From: Sisyra terminalis | Taxonomy: Eukaryota > Arthropoda > Insecta > Neuroptera > Sisyridae | Length of the DNA stretch: 64,000 nucleotides | Direction of reading: 5' to 3' | NCBI GenBank assembly: GCA_958496175.1 | Contig: OY292280.1 | Span: 7,998,001 to 8,062,000 of the forward strand | In this document: positions 21,725-31,422 of the stretch, piece after piece | Layout of the letters: each line of letters begins with the position of its first letter | Position numbering within the stretch: the stretch's first letter is position 1 | The notes under the pieces: generated by a model | Database searches by the model: none | What the model was told of the DNA's origin: nothing | Seen by the model: the letters and a program-made list of their open reading frames with translations, nothing else | Program-made: the position numbers and the translations under genes

Positions 21725-23752
21725 ACAAAATTTTAAAGTGTGAATTTTCCGAATTTTTTTTTTACCAATCGATGGAAAATCTTTCGTAAAGGTTGGTGAA
21801 GGAAACCGTTTCGTTTGTGATAAAATAGTTTTGCGGTAATTAATTAATTAAGAAAAATTAATTAATTAGTCATGGATATAGTAAAATGTTAAGAAAATAA
21901 GGTTTTAAGCAACTTACAATAACAAAAATGCGGGAAAATTTGGGAAACGGTTGGTTAAAACTAAAACTAAAAAAAAATTGAAGAAAACTAAACAAAACCT
22001 CCCCCCCTTCGAAAAATAATGGAAAAGAAATGGCAAATATGAAATACATTTTTTTCCCCAAAATTATCCAAAAACACAAAAATTGAGACATAATTTAACA
22101 CGCTTTTCTGTCAAATTTTTTCATCGTTTGTGAAAATCAAGTTTTTTTACAAAAAAATTTTGAAAATATATATCCGAAGTTCAAAAATGAGTGTTTTTTG
22201 AAATTCGGAAAATATTTTCCACACTTTCTGATTTTGATCTCAGCCAACTTTTCCAAACTAGTAAAACACAATATTAAACAGGCTTTTCACATATAAATTT
22301 TCATCGTTTGTGAAAATCAAGTTTTCTCACAAAAAATGTTTGTGAAATATATATATGAAGTAGAACAACAAATGTTTTTTGAAAATTTTCAAAATTTTTT
22401 TTTTTTGGAAAACTTGATTTTCACAAAGATGAAAATTTATATGTAAAAAGCCTGCTTAATATTGTATTGATTTTCATTAGTTTTGAAAAGTTGGTTGTAT
22501 CAGAAAGGGTGGAATTTTTTTTCCGAAATTCAAAAAACAGTCAATGTTCTCCTTCAAAAATATATTTTCCAAAAATTTTTTGTAAGAAAACTTGATTTTC
22601 CAAAACGATGAAAATTTATATCTAAAAAGCCTTTTTAATATTGTATTGATTTTCACTAGTTTGGATAAGTTGGTTTCATCAGAAAGGGTGGAAATTTTTT
22701 TCCGAATTTCAAAAAACAGTCAATGTTCTCCTTCATATATATATTTTCCAAAAATTTTTTTGAGAAAACTTGACTTTCACAAATGAGGAAAATTTATATG
22801 TGAAAAGCCTGTTTAATATTGTAATTTTTTTTAATAGTTTGGAAAAGTTAGCTGAGTCCGAAAGTGTAGAAAATATTTTCCAAATTTCAAAACATATTTA
22901 ATGTTCTCCTTCATATACCTATATATTTTCCAAAATTTTTTGTGAGAAAACTTGATTTTCACAAACGATGAAAATTTTTATGTACAAAGCATGTTCAATA
23001 TTGTATTGATTCTCACTAATTTGGAAAAGTTAGTTGAATCAGAAAATGTGGAAAATATTTTCCGAATTTCAATAACCACTTAATGTTCTATTTCTTAATA
23101 TATTTTTTCAAATTTTTTTGTGAGAAAATCTGAATTTCACAAACGATGAAAATTTATAGATGGAAAGCCTATTCAATAATGTATTGATTTTAATTAGCTT
23201 AGAAAAGTTGGCTGAATCAGAAAGTGTGGAAAATATTTTCCGAATTTCAAAAAACACTTAACGCTCTCCTTCATATATATATTTTCAAAAATTTTATGTG
23301 AGAAAACTTGATTTTCACAAACGATGAAAAAATTTGGGAGAAAAGCGTGTAAAATTATGTTTAAATTTTTGTTTTTTTGAAAAATTTTGGGACAATACAA
23401 TTTGAGGAAAAAAAAGTTATTTCATAATTGTCTTTTCTATCCATTATTCTTCGAAGGGGGGGGAGGTTCTGTTTAGATTTTTTTTTTTTAGTTTTAATTT
23501 TAACCAATCATTTCCTAAAATTTCCCACACTTTTGTAGTTGTAAGTTGCTTAAAACCTGACTTTTTTAACATTTTTCTATATCAATGACTAATTAATTAA
23601 TTTTTCTTAATTAATTAATTACCGCTAAACTATTTTGTTACAAACAAAACGGTTTCTTTCACAAATCTCTACGAACGATTTTCCATCGATTGGCAAAAAA
23701 AAAAAATCGGAAAATTCACACTTTAAAATTTTGTTGGGTAATCACTATAGGA
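21725..23752. mobile_element. Repeat B element 2 with palindromic internal subrepeats
   Basis: Left end ATCAGCCAACAAAATTTTAA pairs with right end AAAATTTTGTTGGGTAATC. The body (22110-23340) consists of about seven diverged units of ~160-200 bp. Each contains TTTTCATCGTTTGTGAAAAT or its reverse, a TTTTCCACACTTTCTGA-type block and an AATATTAAACAGGCTTT-type block, switching orientation near 22400 so the whole folds back. No coding function. Confidence 0.6.
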
Positions 23753-24299
23753 TAATATAGGTTCCCGTTTTGGGACCAACTCCCCATACTAATCTGGCTA
23801 AACCCTTTTATCTTTATAGTGTTTATGATTTCGGAGTACTATCAAAGGGGTTCCCTTTTAATAGGACCCTTGAAAGTAATATTTGAATCTACAAACAATG
23901 AATATTTTTTTTTTTTTTTTGATTAATTTTGTAAATATTTGTGAATTATCAAGTTAAATATGTTTGAATACAAATCATTAAATAATCGATATTAACTTTT
24001 AGGGGTTGAAATTTTTGATGAAATTGTTTATTTTTACTAATATTGAAAGTGTGGATGTTTACAAATAGTTAATGAAAAGAGAAATGATAAAAATTCGGAT
24101 TGAAATTAAAAAAATTGCAATTTTAGCAAAAGATAGACAATTTTAGACGAAATCCAGCCATCGTATGATTCATGCTCCTACTGATCCCTACTTTTGGGTT
24201 CTTTTAGTCATTTATTCATTCCTATATTGCTTGTTGTGTTCAACGTGTCAATCGTGCCAAGTGTTCCAGTATATTTATTAAGTAAGTTTTTTTTTAAAA
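23753..24299. other. Intergenic DNA, nothing recognised
   Basis: Contains a GTTCCCGTTTTGGGACC stretch and AT-rich sequence. No gene or clear repeat. Confidence 0.35.
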
Positions 24300-24455
24300 T
24301 AATTATAATTTGCCATTTTTTTTTACCAATTTTTTTTAATTTTCTTCTGACCGTCGCTTTATAACTACCAAGGTCTATAGGATTAACAAAAATCACATCC
24401 AACATCTACTAGTTTTGGAGTGGCCACCTTAACTTTTCGGTCACCGTAGGCTTTT
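24300..24455 (-). mobile_element. tRNA-derived SINE copy (diverged)
   Basis: Reverse complement of the SINE family. It keeps the CCTACGGTGACCGAAA head, an AAAACTAGTAGATGTTGGAT middle and the GTTATAAAGCGACGGTCAG tail. Confidence 0.6.
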
Positions 24456-24504
24456 TTCAGCTATTGCAACCCCAAATTTACCAAAATCTTTTTCTTTTTT
24501 TAAT

Positions 24505-24700
24505 TCATTTATATATAAAATCGTTTGTCCTGACTGACTGATATTTATTTATAAACACACAGCATAAGCTGTTGGTCGTCAAGTCGTGAAATTTGGAGGA
24601 TGTATCCCTTATATGATATAAGCATCCGATAAGAACGGATATTTGAAAATTCCTCCATTAGCAGGCGGAAAAGGGGTAGCAAAGATTAAATACTATAACA
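24505..24700 (+). repeat. Degenerate dispersed repeat (TCGTTTGTCCTGACTGACTG type)
   Basis: TATAAAATCGTTTGTCCTGA, CTGACTGA and AACACACAGC, then a CGTGAAATTTGGAGGATG block and AATTCCTCC. This order resembles a class of dispersed repeats common in insect genomes. Assignment is from pattern memory, so moderate. Confidence 0.4.
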
Positions 24701-24940
24701 ACTGGATTAATAATCAAAGTGCCGTTAAATAGGAAACATTAAAAGAATTTGAAAAATTGAATTATTGTTATGATTTAAATTTATTTGTTTAAATTTGAAA
24801 TAACAGAAAAAAAAACATAGTGAACAAAAATTTAAATACATTATACTATAATATATTATCTTCAGATCTCATATAAATATTCATAAAATAAAGTTTCAAG
24901 TTTTTTTGATCAATTTAATTTATTGTTTTTATATTCCATT

Positions 24941-24973
24941 ACGTTTCGTCACGTATCGTGACTTCTTTAGGCA
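24941..24973 (-). repeat. Hammerhead-like motif, second family (degenerate)
   Basis: On the minus strand CCTAAAGAAG is followed by a perfect hairpin GTCACG/CGTGAC with a short loop, then GAAACGT. It is the diverged equivalent of the motif at 51094-51125 and 51201-51231, with a T-A pair replaced by C-G in the stem. Confidence 0.4.
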
Positions 24974-25767
24974 TCTTGAAAAAATATAAATTAAATTAAA
25001 ATTAACACAAATTGTAACAAAGGTTCAAAAAATTTTTTAAACTTTTACTTTTACCAAGTTAATATCTGTATCATCAAAGGTATGTGCCATTTAAATAGTG
25101 TTATAAAAATATTAAATAAAATATTTTGAATCATCAAAATATTAAAAAAAAAATATTCCCGTTATTAACAGGAAGAAAAAAATATAAATAATAATAGAAG
25201 GATCTAAGTGATCTCCCTACAGTTATCCCCCTTACTGATTTTTTTTTTGATTTTTTCAGAAAATTTTTTTTTGTTAATTTATTTCGCCAATTTTTTTTGT
25301 TTGGTCCTTCGTGGGCTTAACTGCAAATTTGAATTGAAATAGACTATTAAAACTATTAATTTATAAATGGATTTATTATCTTCAATTGTTAATTGAAATT
25401 GGGCCAAAAATCCCAACGTATACAGTCGAGATTTTCGTAAATTAATAGGATTTTCAGTAACTACTCCAATTCTCGATTGATCGTTTCTCCCAAAACCATT
25501 ACCATACTAGACACAACCACGAATTGAAAGTTTTAACAATTTTACGAAACCAAATTCCCAATAAAAAAAGACAAAATTTTTTAATTCAAGGTTTTAGCAG
25601 CTTTAAGGTAAAATATCAGAGCATGAATAATCATTATAGAGACCTTAATATTAAAATTAACGGCTCAAACTGTCATCAAATTTATTTTTCGTCATTCTAA
25701 AAGATATTTTCGATATAAATTTGTACAAAAAAAAATAGTCATTTTTTCGATCCAATCTACTGTAGGA
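24974..25767. other. Intergenic AT-rich DNA, no gene seen
   Basis: Plain AT-rich sequence; nothing supported. Confidence 0.35.
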
Positions 25768-26119
25768 GGCCGTTCATAAAATACGTTCGCATACAAAGTG
25801 GGGGAGGGGTCTTGCTAAGTGTGACAAGATGTGACAGGGGGGGGGGAGTCTTCGGTAACGTGACGTTCGCCGTTCGTCAAAAGATTTTAAATTAATATTT
25901 CTTTCGACTATTTTTCTTTTTCAATTTTTATCATGATAAAAAGTCATTCATTTCGTATTTAGTAAATATTAAATATATAGAGTTTTTAATTATATAGAAA
26001 TTTGTGCACTTTTAATTGAAATTTATCATATTCAGGGTGGGGGGTCTTAGTTTTGTGACGAAATATTTCTAGGGGGATCACAGAAAGTGTGACACAGACG
26101 TATTTTATGAACGACCCCT
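25768..26119. mobile_element. MITE with GGCCGTTCATAAAATACGT termini
   Basis: GCCGTTCATAAAATACGT on the left is the inverse of ACGTATTTTATGAACGACC on the right. Both are followed inward by G-rich GGGGGAGGGGTC/GGGTGGGGGGTC and TGTGACA motifs. This terminal type is widespread in insects. A related element lies at 43548-43781. Confidence 0.65.
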
Positions 26120-26414
26120 CGAGGAACATTTTGCGGTTAGTGAATTTGAATTTGGGCAACTAAGTTACCCAAATCATAAAATTTACGCCCCTAGGGGTAG
26201 TTTTTTCCCCTAGGGGTAAAAATACCAATTAAAATAATCGTGTTGAGTATCATCGGATACCTCTTAAATATGATTGGATCATTTATAATAACTTTTGACA
26301 AAAAAAAAATATCATAAATTTTCCCTGTTTAGTAACAAAAAATTATTAATTTTTTGATTTGAATACGTTTTTCATAAGAAAATAAAAAAAATCCGAATTA
26401 AAAATTTTAAATAA
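26120..26414. other. Short unique DNA with a repeated CCCCTAGGGG
   Basis: Two CCCCTAGGGGTA palindromes lie 20 bp apart near 26190-26220. No gene. Confidence 0.35.
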
Positions 26415-26545
26415 GCCTACTGGCGGCCAAGTGGTCAAAGTGGCCGCTTCAAAACTGATAAGTGTTGGATTCTATTCTTGTATCAAGCAAATTTTTTGAT
26501 CTACGGATTTTGATTAGCTCTAGAGTCACTAAAGACGAGCAACTT
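26415..26545 (+). mobile_element. tRNA-derived SINE copy
   Basis: GCCTACTGGCGGCCAAGTGG head (A box slightly mutated), CTTCAAAACTGATAAGTG and a degenerate B box. It lies directly upstream of gene D. Confidence 0.65.
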
Positions 26546-26698
26546 TCTACTGTAGTAATGGCGTCACATTTTAATTAAAAATTCAGTTGGATTATTTTTT
26601 CATAGCGCCGCTAAAGAAGTATAACTTCAAAAATAATCCCTCACCATTTTTCCGGAACTTAAATTCGAATTCTAAGGATTTTTTTTTGTAGGCAAGAA

Positions 26699-27076
26699 AT
26701 GAGCGGAACTACTCCTGCTGGTGAAGTAGTTAGTATACTTATGCCAATTCCAATGGGGCAGTCCTTTGTACATATAAAGACGGACCAAACATTTATTAGT
26801 ATAGTTATTGGGAATTCCTGGAGCTTATTCGATGAAAAAATGAAGATTATCCAATACATTGCTGATAGATGTGAAGATGGATATGTAACTACGACTTCCT
26901 ATCCCGGATCTTCCCGACCGGCAGGAAAGGTCCTTGTTCGTCGGCTGGCATATCGATTCCAGAAGACCATTATCCTAACAATTAAAACCGATGTGATTTT
27001 GGAAGATGACTTCTTCAAAAAGCTCTCCGATTGCTTAGGCTTCTGCATGGATAACCACCCCCAGTTATTCACTTAA
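26699..27076 (+). CDS. PSMG4: Gene D: probable proteasome assembly chaperone 4 (PSMG4/PAC4-like)
   Basis: Single coding exon of 125 aa. A T-run and TTTTTTTTGTAG directly before GCAAGAAATG looks like a splice acceptor, so a non-coding 5' exon is likely. There is no signal peptide or membrane segment, which fits a cytosolic protein. The length matches PSMG4 (about 120-125 aa). The layout agrees with the family as I know it: a hydrophobic strand ending in GN/GAT (TFISIVIGNS), a short helix, a VTTTSYPGSSRPAG turn, the conserved arginine-rich LVRRLAYRFQK segment leading to a strand (TIILTIKTD), and a terminal helix ending in PQLF. PSMG4 pairs with PSMG3 to help build the 20S alpha ring. The match is by eye and the identity is low, so the name is probable rather than certain. 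Its codon use is more GC-rich than the flanks. Confidence 0.6.
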   Translation: MSGTTPAGEVVSILMPIPMGQSFVHIKTDQTFISIVIGNSWSLFDEKMKIIQYIADRCEDGYVTTTSYPGSSRPAGKVLVRRLAYRFQKTIILTIKTDVILEDDFFKKLSDCLGFCMDNHPQLFT

Positions 27077-27114
27077 AAACTCCCATTATAATCTGCTAAA
27101 TTTTACGACCAAAA

Positions 27115-27120
27115 AATAAA
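27115..27120 (+). terminator. Polyadenylation signal of gene D
   Basis: AATAAA 39 bp after the gene D stop codon. Confidence 0.7.
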
Positions 27121-27199
27121 TATATTTTTAACAATTAATAAATTTTTAACATTCTATATTACATATTTTTTATTTTATTTAAACCAGAGCTTTTTTTCC

Positions 27200-27430
27200 A
27201 GCAAGTCAAAATATTTTCGCTGACTTTGACGTGCTACTATTTGTACAATATATAAAATTTATTGTCGTCTTATTTCAGAAATAAAATTTAAAAAAGGTGA
27301 ACTACCAACAGAAATTTGATCAAATTTTTGACGTAAAATCCGAGATACGTATTTCGATTGCCAAGCAATCTTTCTTTGTGGATATCAAGTAGTATTGAAT
27401 CACTCCGTAACTGCTATGTGATGAGTTACA
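27200..27430 (-). repeat. Diverged repeat A copy
   Basis: GAGATACGTATTTCGATTGC then CAAGCAATC, with TATCAAGTAGT and ATCACTCCGTAACTGCTATG, aligns with repeat A. The left part (AAATATTTTCGCTGACTTTG) is the family terminus. Confidence 0.6.
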
Positions 27431-27629
27431 AAATAATCATTAATCGTACTTTTTGGGTAGCTCGCAAAGGATTTCGGGAAAGGAAATAGAATTGGGAACA
27501 CTCCCATTCCCTCCATAACTACATTAAAAACGAGAAAGGTTCCTATAAAATGAGATCGATCCCTGATTTTTTTGAACTCAGATCCCTGATCACGTAGTCA
27601 TTACTTTATATAATGTTGAATTATTAATT

Positions 27630-27842
27630 TAATGTGTATACAATATATAGAATATATTGCGGTCCAATTTATGTAGTATAGTTTAATATAATAATATATA
27701 AAAATCACTCCATAAACATAAATTTGAACAGAAGTTCAAACAAAAATATTTGTGACGTATTGCCCAGATACGTATTTCGATTGCCAATCTTCCTCAGTGG
27801 TCATCAAGTAGTTTGGATCACTCCATAACTGATTTGTGATTT
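27630..27842 (-). mobile_element. Repeat A copy
   Basis: Family order in minus orientation: ACAATATATAGAATATATTG, CGGTCCAATTTATGTAGTAT, TTTGAACAGAAGTTCAAAC, GTATTGCCCAGATACGTATT, then a deleted hairpin (GATTGCCAATC only), and AAGTAGTTTGGATCACTCC. Confidence 0.7.
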
Positions 27843-27864
27843 ATTTATTTTTCTTAAATTGTAT

Positions 27865-28225
27865 TTTCTCAGAATTATCCAAAATAAGAAAAATCGCGAC
27901 AGCCGAAACTGAAACTAAGCCGATAACGTTTTTTGGCCGAAACTAGGCCGAAACTGAAACCGAAAGTTCGGTCGAACACTAATAATTAATTATTCAGTCA
28001 TTGATATAGTAAAATGTTAAGAAAATAGGGTCTTCAGCGACATATAATTGCAAAAATGTAGGAAAATTTAGAAAACTGTTCTTTAAAATTAAATGAAAAG
28101 AAAAATTAAACGAAAACTTAACAGATACTCACTCCCACCCCAAAGAAAAGGCATTTATGAAATAGTTTTTTTTCCTTAAATTATATTTTCACCAAATTTT
28201 CCAAACCGCAAAAATGGAGACATAG
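27865..28225. repeat. hAT-like MITE end followed by repeat B segment
   Basis: 27890-27985 is the inverse of the TTTCGG-rich hAT-like end at 20643-20740, including the CGCGACAGCCGAAA and TTCGGTCGAACACT ends. 27986-28225 matches the repeat B body (TTGATATAGTAAAATGTTAA, GCGACATATAATTGC). Confidence 0.6.
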
Positions 28226-28605
28226 TTAAACAATCAAAATAAGATTTTTTCGCTAACTTTGAACAGTTATACTGTGTATACAATATATAGAATATATTGC
28301 GGTCCAATTTATGTAGTATATTTTAATATAATAATATAAAAAAATCATACCATAAATAGAAATTTGAACAGAAGTTCAATCAAAAATATTCGTGACGTAT
28401 TGCCCAGACACGTATTTCGATTGCCAAGCAATCTTCCTCAGTGGTCATCAAGTAGTTTGGATCACTCCATAACTGCTTTGTGATTATTCACAACTGCTTT
28501 GGGATGAATCATCACAAACCAGTTACGGAGTGATCCAAACTACTTGATGACCACTGATGAAGATTGCTTGGCAATCGAAATATCGTAAATATTATTAAAT
28601 TGGAT

Positions 28606-28812
28606 AATTATCCACCCATTGTGTACACGTCACCAACTTTGTTCGATTTGTGTAAGTTTTCCAGAGTTTAGTTGATTTCGATTCATTTTCTTGAACTATT
28701 TCCCATTCTTTTCATTTTCCCAATTTTATCTTCCGTTAATAACAATTTCTACATTTTAAATTCGCGGTGGTCGGGTTGCTTATTTTATCACTTTTTTTTT
28801 GTCAAATATTTT
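28606..28812 (+). pseudogene. Captured fragment of gene E (end of exon 3 plus most of intron 3)
   Basis: About 207 bp match 33350-33560 with roughly a dozen differences. The block covers the last ~46 bp of exon 3 (ATTATCCACCCATTGTG onward), the exon's GTAAGT donor, and intron 3 almost to its acceptor. Because intron sequence and donor are included, capture was at the DNA level, not through spliced mRNA. Orientation is the same as gene E, about 4.7 kb upstream of it. It cannot encode a protein here. Confidence 0.85.
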
Positions 28813-28866
28813 CTTTGAACTTCTGTTCAAATTTATGTTTATGGTATGATTTTTATATATTATTAT

Positions 28867-29710
28867 TAGAGTGATCCAAAAAAAAAGTTTTTGTGCCTAT
28901 CATCTTAAACGCTTTTCTAAGGCATAAAAAAAGTACCTCCAAAATGCAGGTTGATATCTTGATTCTCCACGAAGCACAATGATTGTCTATTTTCCCATTT
29001 AAATAACACGTAAAAAAATTTTTTTTACGATTTAATTTGGTAAAACTACGAAAATGTTTTCTTTTGAATTTTTATCAACTGCTCTTAAAGAAAATTTAAT
29101 TTTCTACAAAAAAGTATTGAAGTAGTTTTTTCGTAATTTTAACGGGTAAAAAGTTATTAAGCTATAAAACTCGCTACTGAGCAAATTTAAAAGAAGATAG
29201 TTTCAAAGTAATTTTTTGAAGTAATGGACAATATTACAAGATAATTTAATAAATTTTTAATGGATTTGAAATAATTCTCAACTTTTTGAAAACCTTTTTG
29301 GTTATCGCATGTATTTATTTCAAAATTTATCAAACTCTAGATTATTTATAATATAATTTATAAATTCTAAAACCATCTGATTAAATTTTCTTTTATTGAG
29401 AGTATTTAAAGCTCAATAACTTTTTCCCCATTAGAATTACGAAAAAATTACTAGAGTAATTTTTTGAAGAAAATTTAATTTCCTACAAGACTAATTATTG
29501 AAAATTAAAAAAAAAATTTTTTATTTGTTTTACCGGATAAAAACGTAAAAATTTTTTTTTCATGTTATTTTAATGGGAAAATAGAAATTTATTGAGCTTC
29601 ATGAAGAATTGAGATATCAAGCTGCGCTTTTGCCGGATTTTTTTTTATATCTAAGAGAAGCTTTTGAGACAATAGCACTTGAAAAAAAAAAATTTTTTTG
29701 GACCCCTCTA
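28867..29710. mobile_element. Foldback element, TAGAGTGATCC terminus, nested in repeat A
   Basis: TAGAGTGATCCAAAAAAAAA on the left faces TTTTTTTGGACCCCTCTA on the right. Inner arms pair through GATATCTTGATTCT/GAATTGAGATATCAA and CCCATTTAAATAACACGT/ATGTTATTTTAATGGG. It interrupts the ATTATTATATTAAATTATAC tract of repeat A and has TA at both ends. Confidence 0.7.
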
Positions 29711-29818
29711 ATTATTATATTAAATTATACTACATAAATTGGACCGCCATATATTCTATATATTGGTACACAGTATAACTGTTCAAATGCAGCGCAAAAA
29801 AAATATTTTGATTATTAA

Positions 29819-30860
29819 TTTAGTTTTTATTTTTTAATTATAATTCTTTTAAAGACGTGCTAGTTTAATGTTTTATTTAGTTTTAATTTCTTAAAAAAAT
29901 ATACATGCATAATTAATGAGCATCAAATCAATAATATTTCGCTTTGTTAAGTAGAAATGAAATCATATTCAGTCCCAAAAGTTAGTAAAAAAAAAATTTA
30001 AATTTTTTCTTATTTTGTTTAAAATTTTTGGTGAAATTTCCGATTTTATCCTAAACTATTTACAGTTTTTTTAGTATTAACTTATTCGCCTAATGGTATG
30101 CTATGTGACGTCATTATCCACGAATTTCTATTTTCATGTACTTTTGTCTCCGATTGTATCTCCATGAAATCCTTGAATGAAGGTAGATGACAATTAAATT
30201 GATTTGCAAAGAATTATATTTGTGCCTGAAGAAGTCGGAAATTTGATGAAACGTCTTGTACAATAATAAAAAAATTTAAAATAATGAAAAAATTATAAAA
30301 AAGGTAATATAAATTAGAATTATGAAAAAATTACTAGAGTACTTTTTTGAAGAAAATTCAATTTCCTACAAGAGTAATTAATCCAAATTAAAAAACAAAA
30401 ATTTCTTAATTTTACCGGATAAAAACGTAAAAAAGTTTTAAAAAAATTTACCATAAGTTACCTTGTGGTAACTGTGTAAAACAAACATCAAAATATTCAC
30501 TTAGTTTTTATTGGTAAAACCAGGGGGTTATGAATTTTGTTTAATAAAAATGAAGAAAATTATTATTTCTAAGAAAAAAAGGAAGTTATCAGAAAGAGTT
30601 TTCTATGGTTTTGAGGTCAATTCGATATAACTTTCTTTTATTTCTGGAAAGCATTCTGGAGAATGTTTTCTTCGTCGACTTCCAGGAATTTACTTGTTAA
30701 TAGCATCCCTAGGAATGCGAATTATTTAATATCGTTTCTTTCGGAATTTCAATTAATATACTCATTTTAATATTCATCCGGTGGATTTGGAAGATGAATA
30801 GGATTTTTTTAGGGAACCCCCAAAAAAACTATAATTTCTACTTAAAGCACCGGTCGTTAT
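29819..30860. other. Intergenic DNA with repeat scraps
   Basis: 30224-30253 holds a weak hammerhead-like CCTGAAGAAG...GAAACGT motif. 30310-30450 resembles the inside of the foldback at 29440-29560. AATAAA on the minus strand (30637-30642) could serve gene F. Otherwise nothing. Confidence 0.4.
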
Positions 30861-31163
30861 CTATTTGAGATGTTTAGAAATAAGATAAACAGTAATTAGT
30901 TTCGGAGGGTGAATTGGGAATGCATGTGTTGTGTGGGATTCAGGGACAATAGGGAGAACATTGGGAGTGTTGACGGCATATTGATTGAAACAGGTCATCA
31001 AGTGCTGTTGTTGGGTGGCGTTGGAATGTACTGCGCAAGTCGGCGCCGGTGTGTAGACGTCCCTAATCGCCGACAGGATACCAAGCGCCGACTCGAACAC
31101 TTCCAGAAAGACATCCGAGATATTTTCCAGAACGTAATTCATTTGCAATTTGGTGTCTCTCAT
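30861..31163 (-). CDS. Gene F: probable exon or small gene, divergent to gene E, unknown function
   Basis: A 100-codon frame from an ATG at 31163 to a TAG at 30861. Base composition is clearly more GC-rich than its flanks, and the translation is protein-like: MRDTKLQMNYVLENISDVF, an amphipathic helix, then a Pro/Thr/His-rich stretch with two cysteines (PTCAVHSN and MTCFNQYA). There is no signal peptide. The ATG is directly preceded by TTTTTCTCCC then ATAG, which also reads as a splice acceptor. This may therefore be the last exon of a gene whose earlier exons lie further right on the minus strand. The last ~12 codons (ITVYLISKHLK) could be untranslated if an unseen donor is used. A minus-strand AATAAA lies about 220 bp downstream. 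Family not recognised. Confidence 0.5.
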   Translation of the reverse strand: MRDTKLQMNYVLENISDVFLEVFESALGILSAIRDVYTPAPTCAVHSNATQQQHLMTCFNQYAVNTPNVLPIVPESHTTHAFPIHPPKLITVYLISKHLK

Positions 31164-31422
31164 CTATTTCATGGGAGAAAAACCTAGTGAACAAATCAGG
31201 TGCGTTCTATTCAACATATCTATTGGTTTCACCACTCATTATACCACTTTGTCTTCTATAATCCCTAGTAAAGTATCTTTCTTGTAAAATTGGTTTCCCT
31301 TTTTTTTTTTGGTGATCAAGGACACCTGACAATCTGTGTGATTGATTTTTAGATTTAACTAAACAATTTCTCGATTTGAGGTGGTCTATTTAACTTTTTA
31401 GAAACATCTGAATGTTCCAATA
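31164..31422. other. Divergent intergenic region between genes F and E
   Basis: About 260 bp separating the two ATGs; likely promoter space for gene E and possibly F. A TATA-like TATTTAAC (31387-31394) precedes gene E, and TATAAT on the minus strand near 31245 precedes F. Both are weak. Confidence 0.35.

Larger units (their letters stand above)
28226..29818. mobile_element. Repeat A inverted pair carrying a captured gene fragment and a nested foldback
   Basis: The left terminus ATCAAAATAAGATTTTTTCG then ACTTTGAACAGTTATACTGT is the inverse of the right terminus, ACAGTATAACTGTTCAAATG then GCGC and ATTTTGAT near 29814. The left half (28254-28490) and right half (28495-28590, resuming at 28813-28866 and 29711-29800) are both repeat A. 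Within the right half, the ACGTATCTGGGCAATACG section is replaced by 28590-28812, which is not repeat A but gene E sequence. A foldback is inserted at 28867-29710. The order of events is therefore repeat A, then capture or replacement, with foldback insertion into a repeat A AT tract. Confidence 0.7.
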
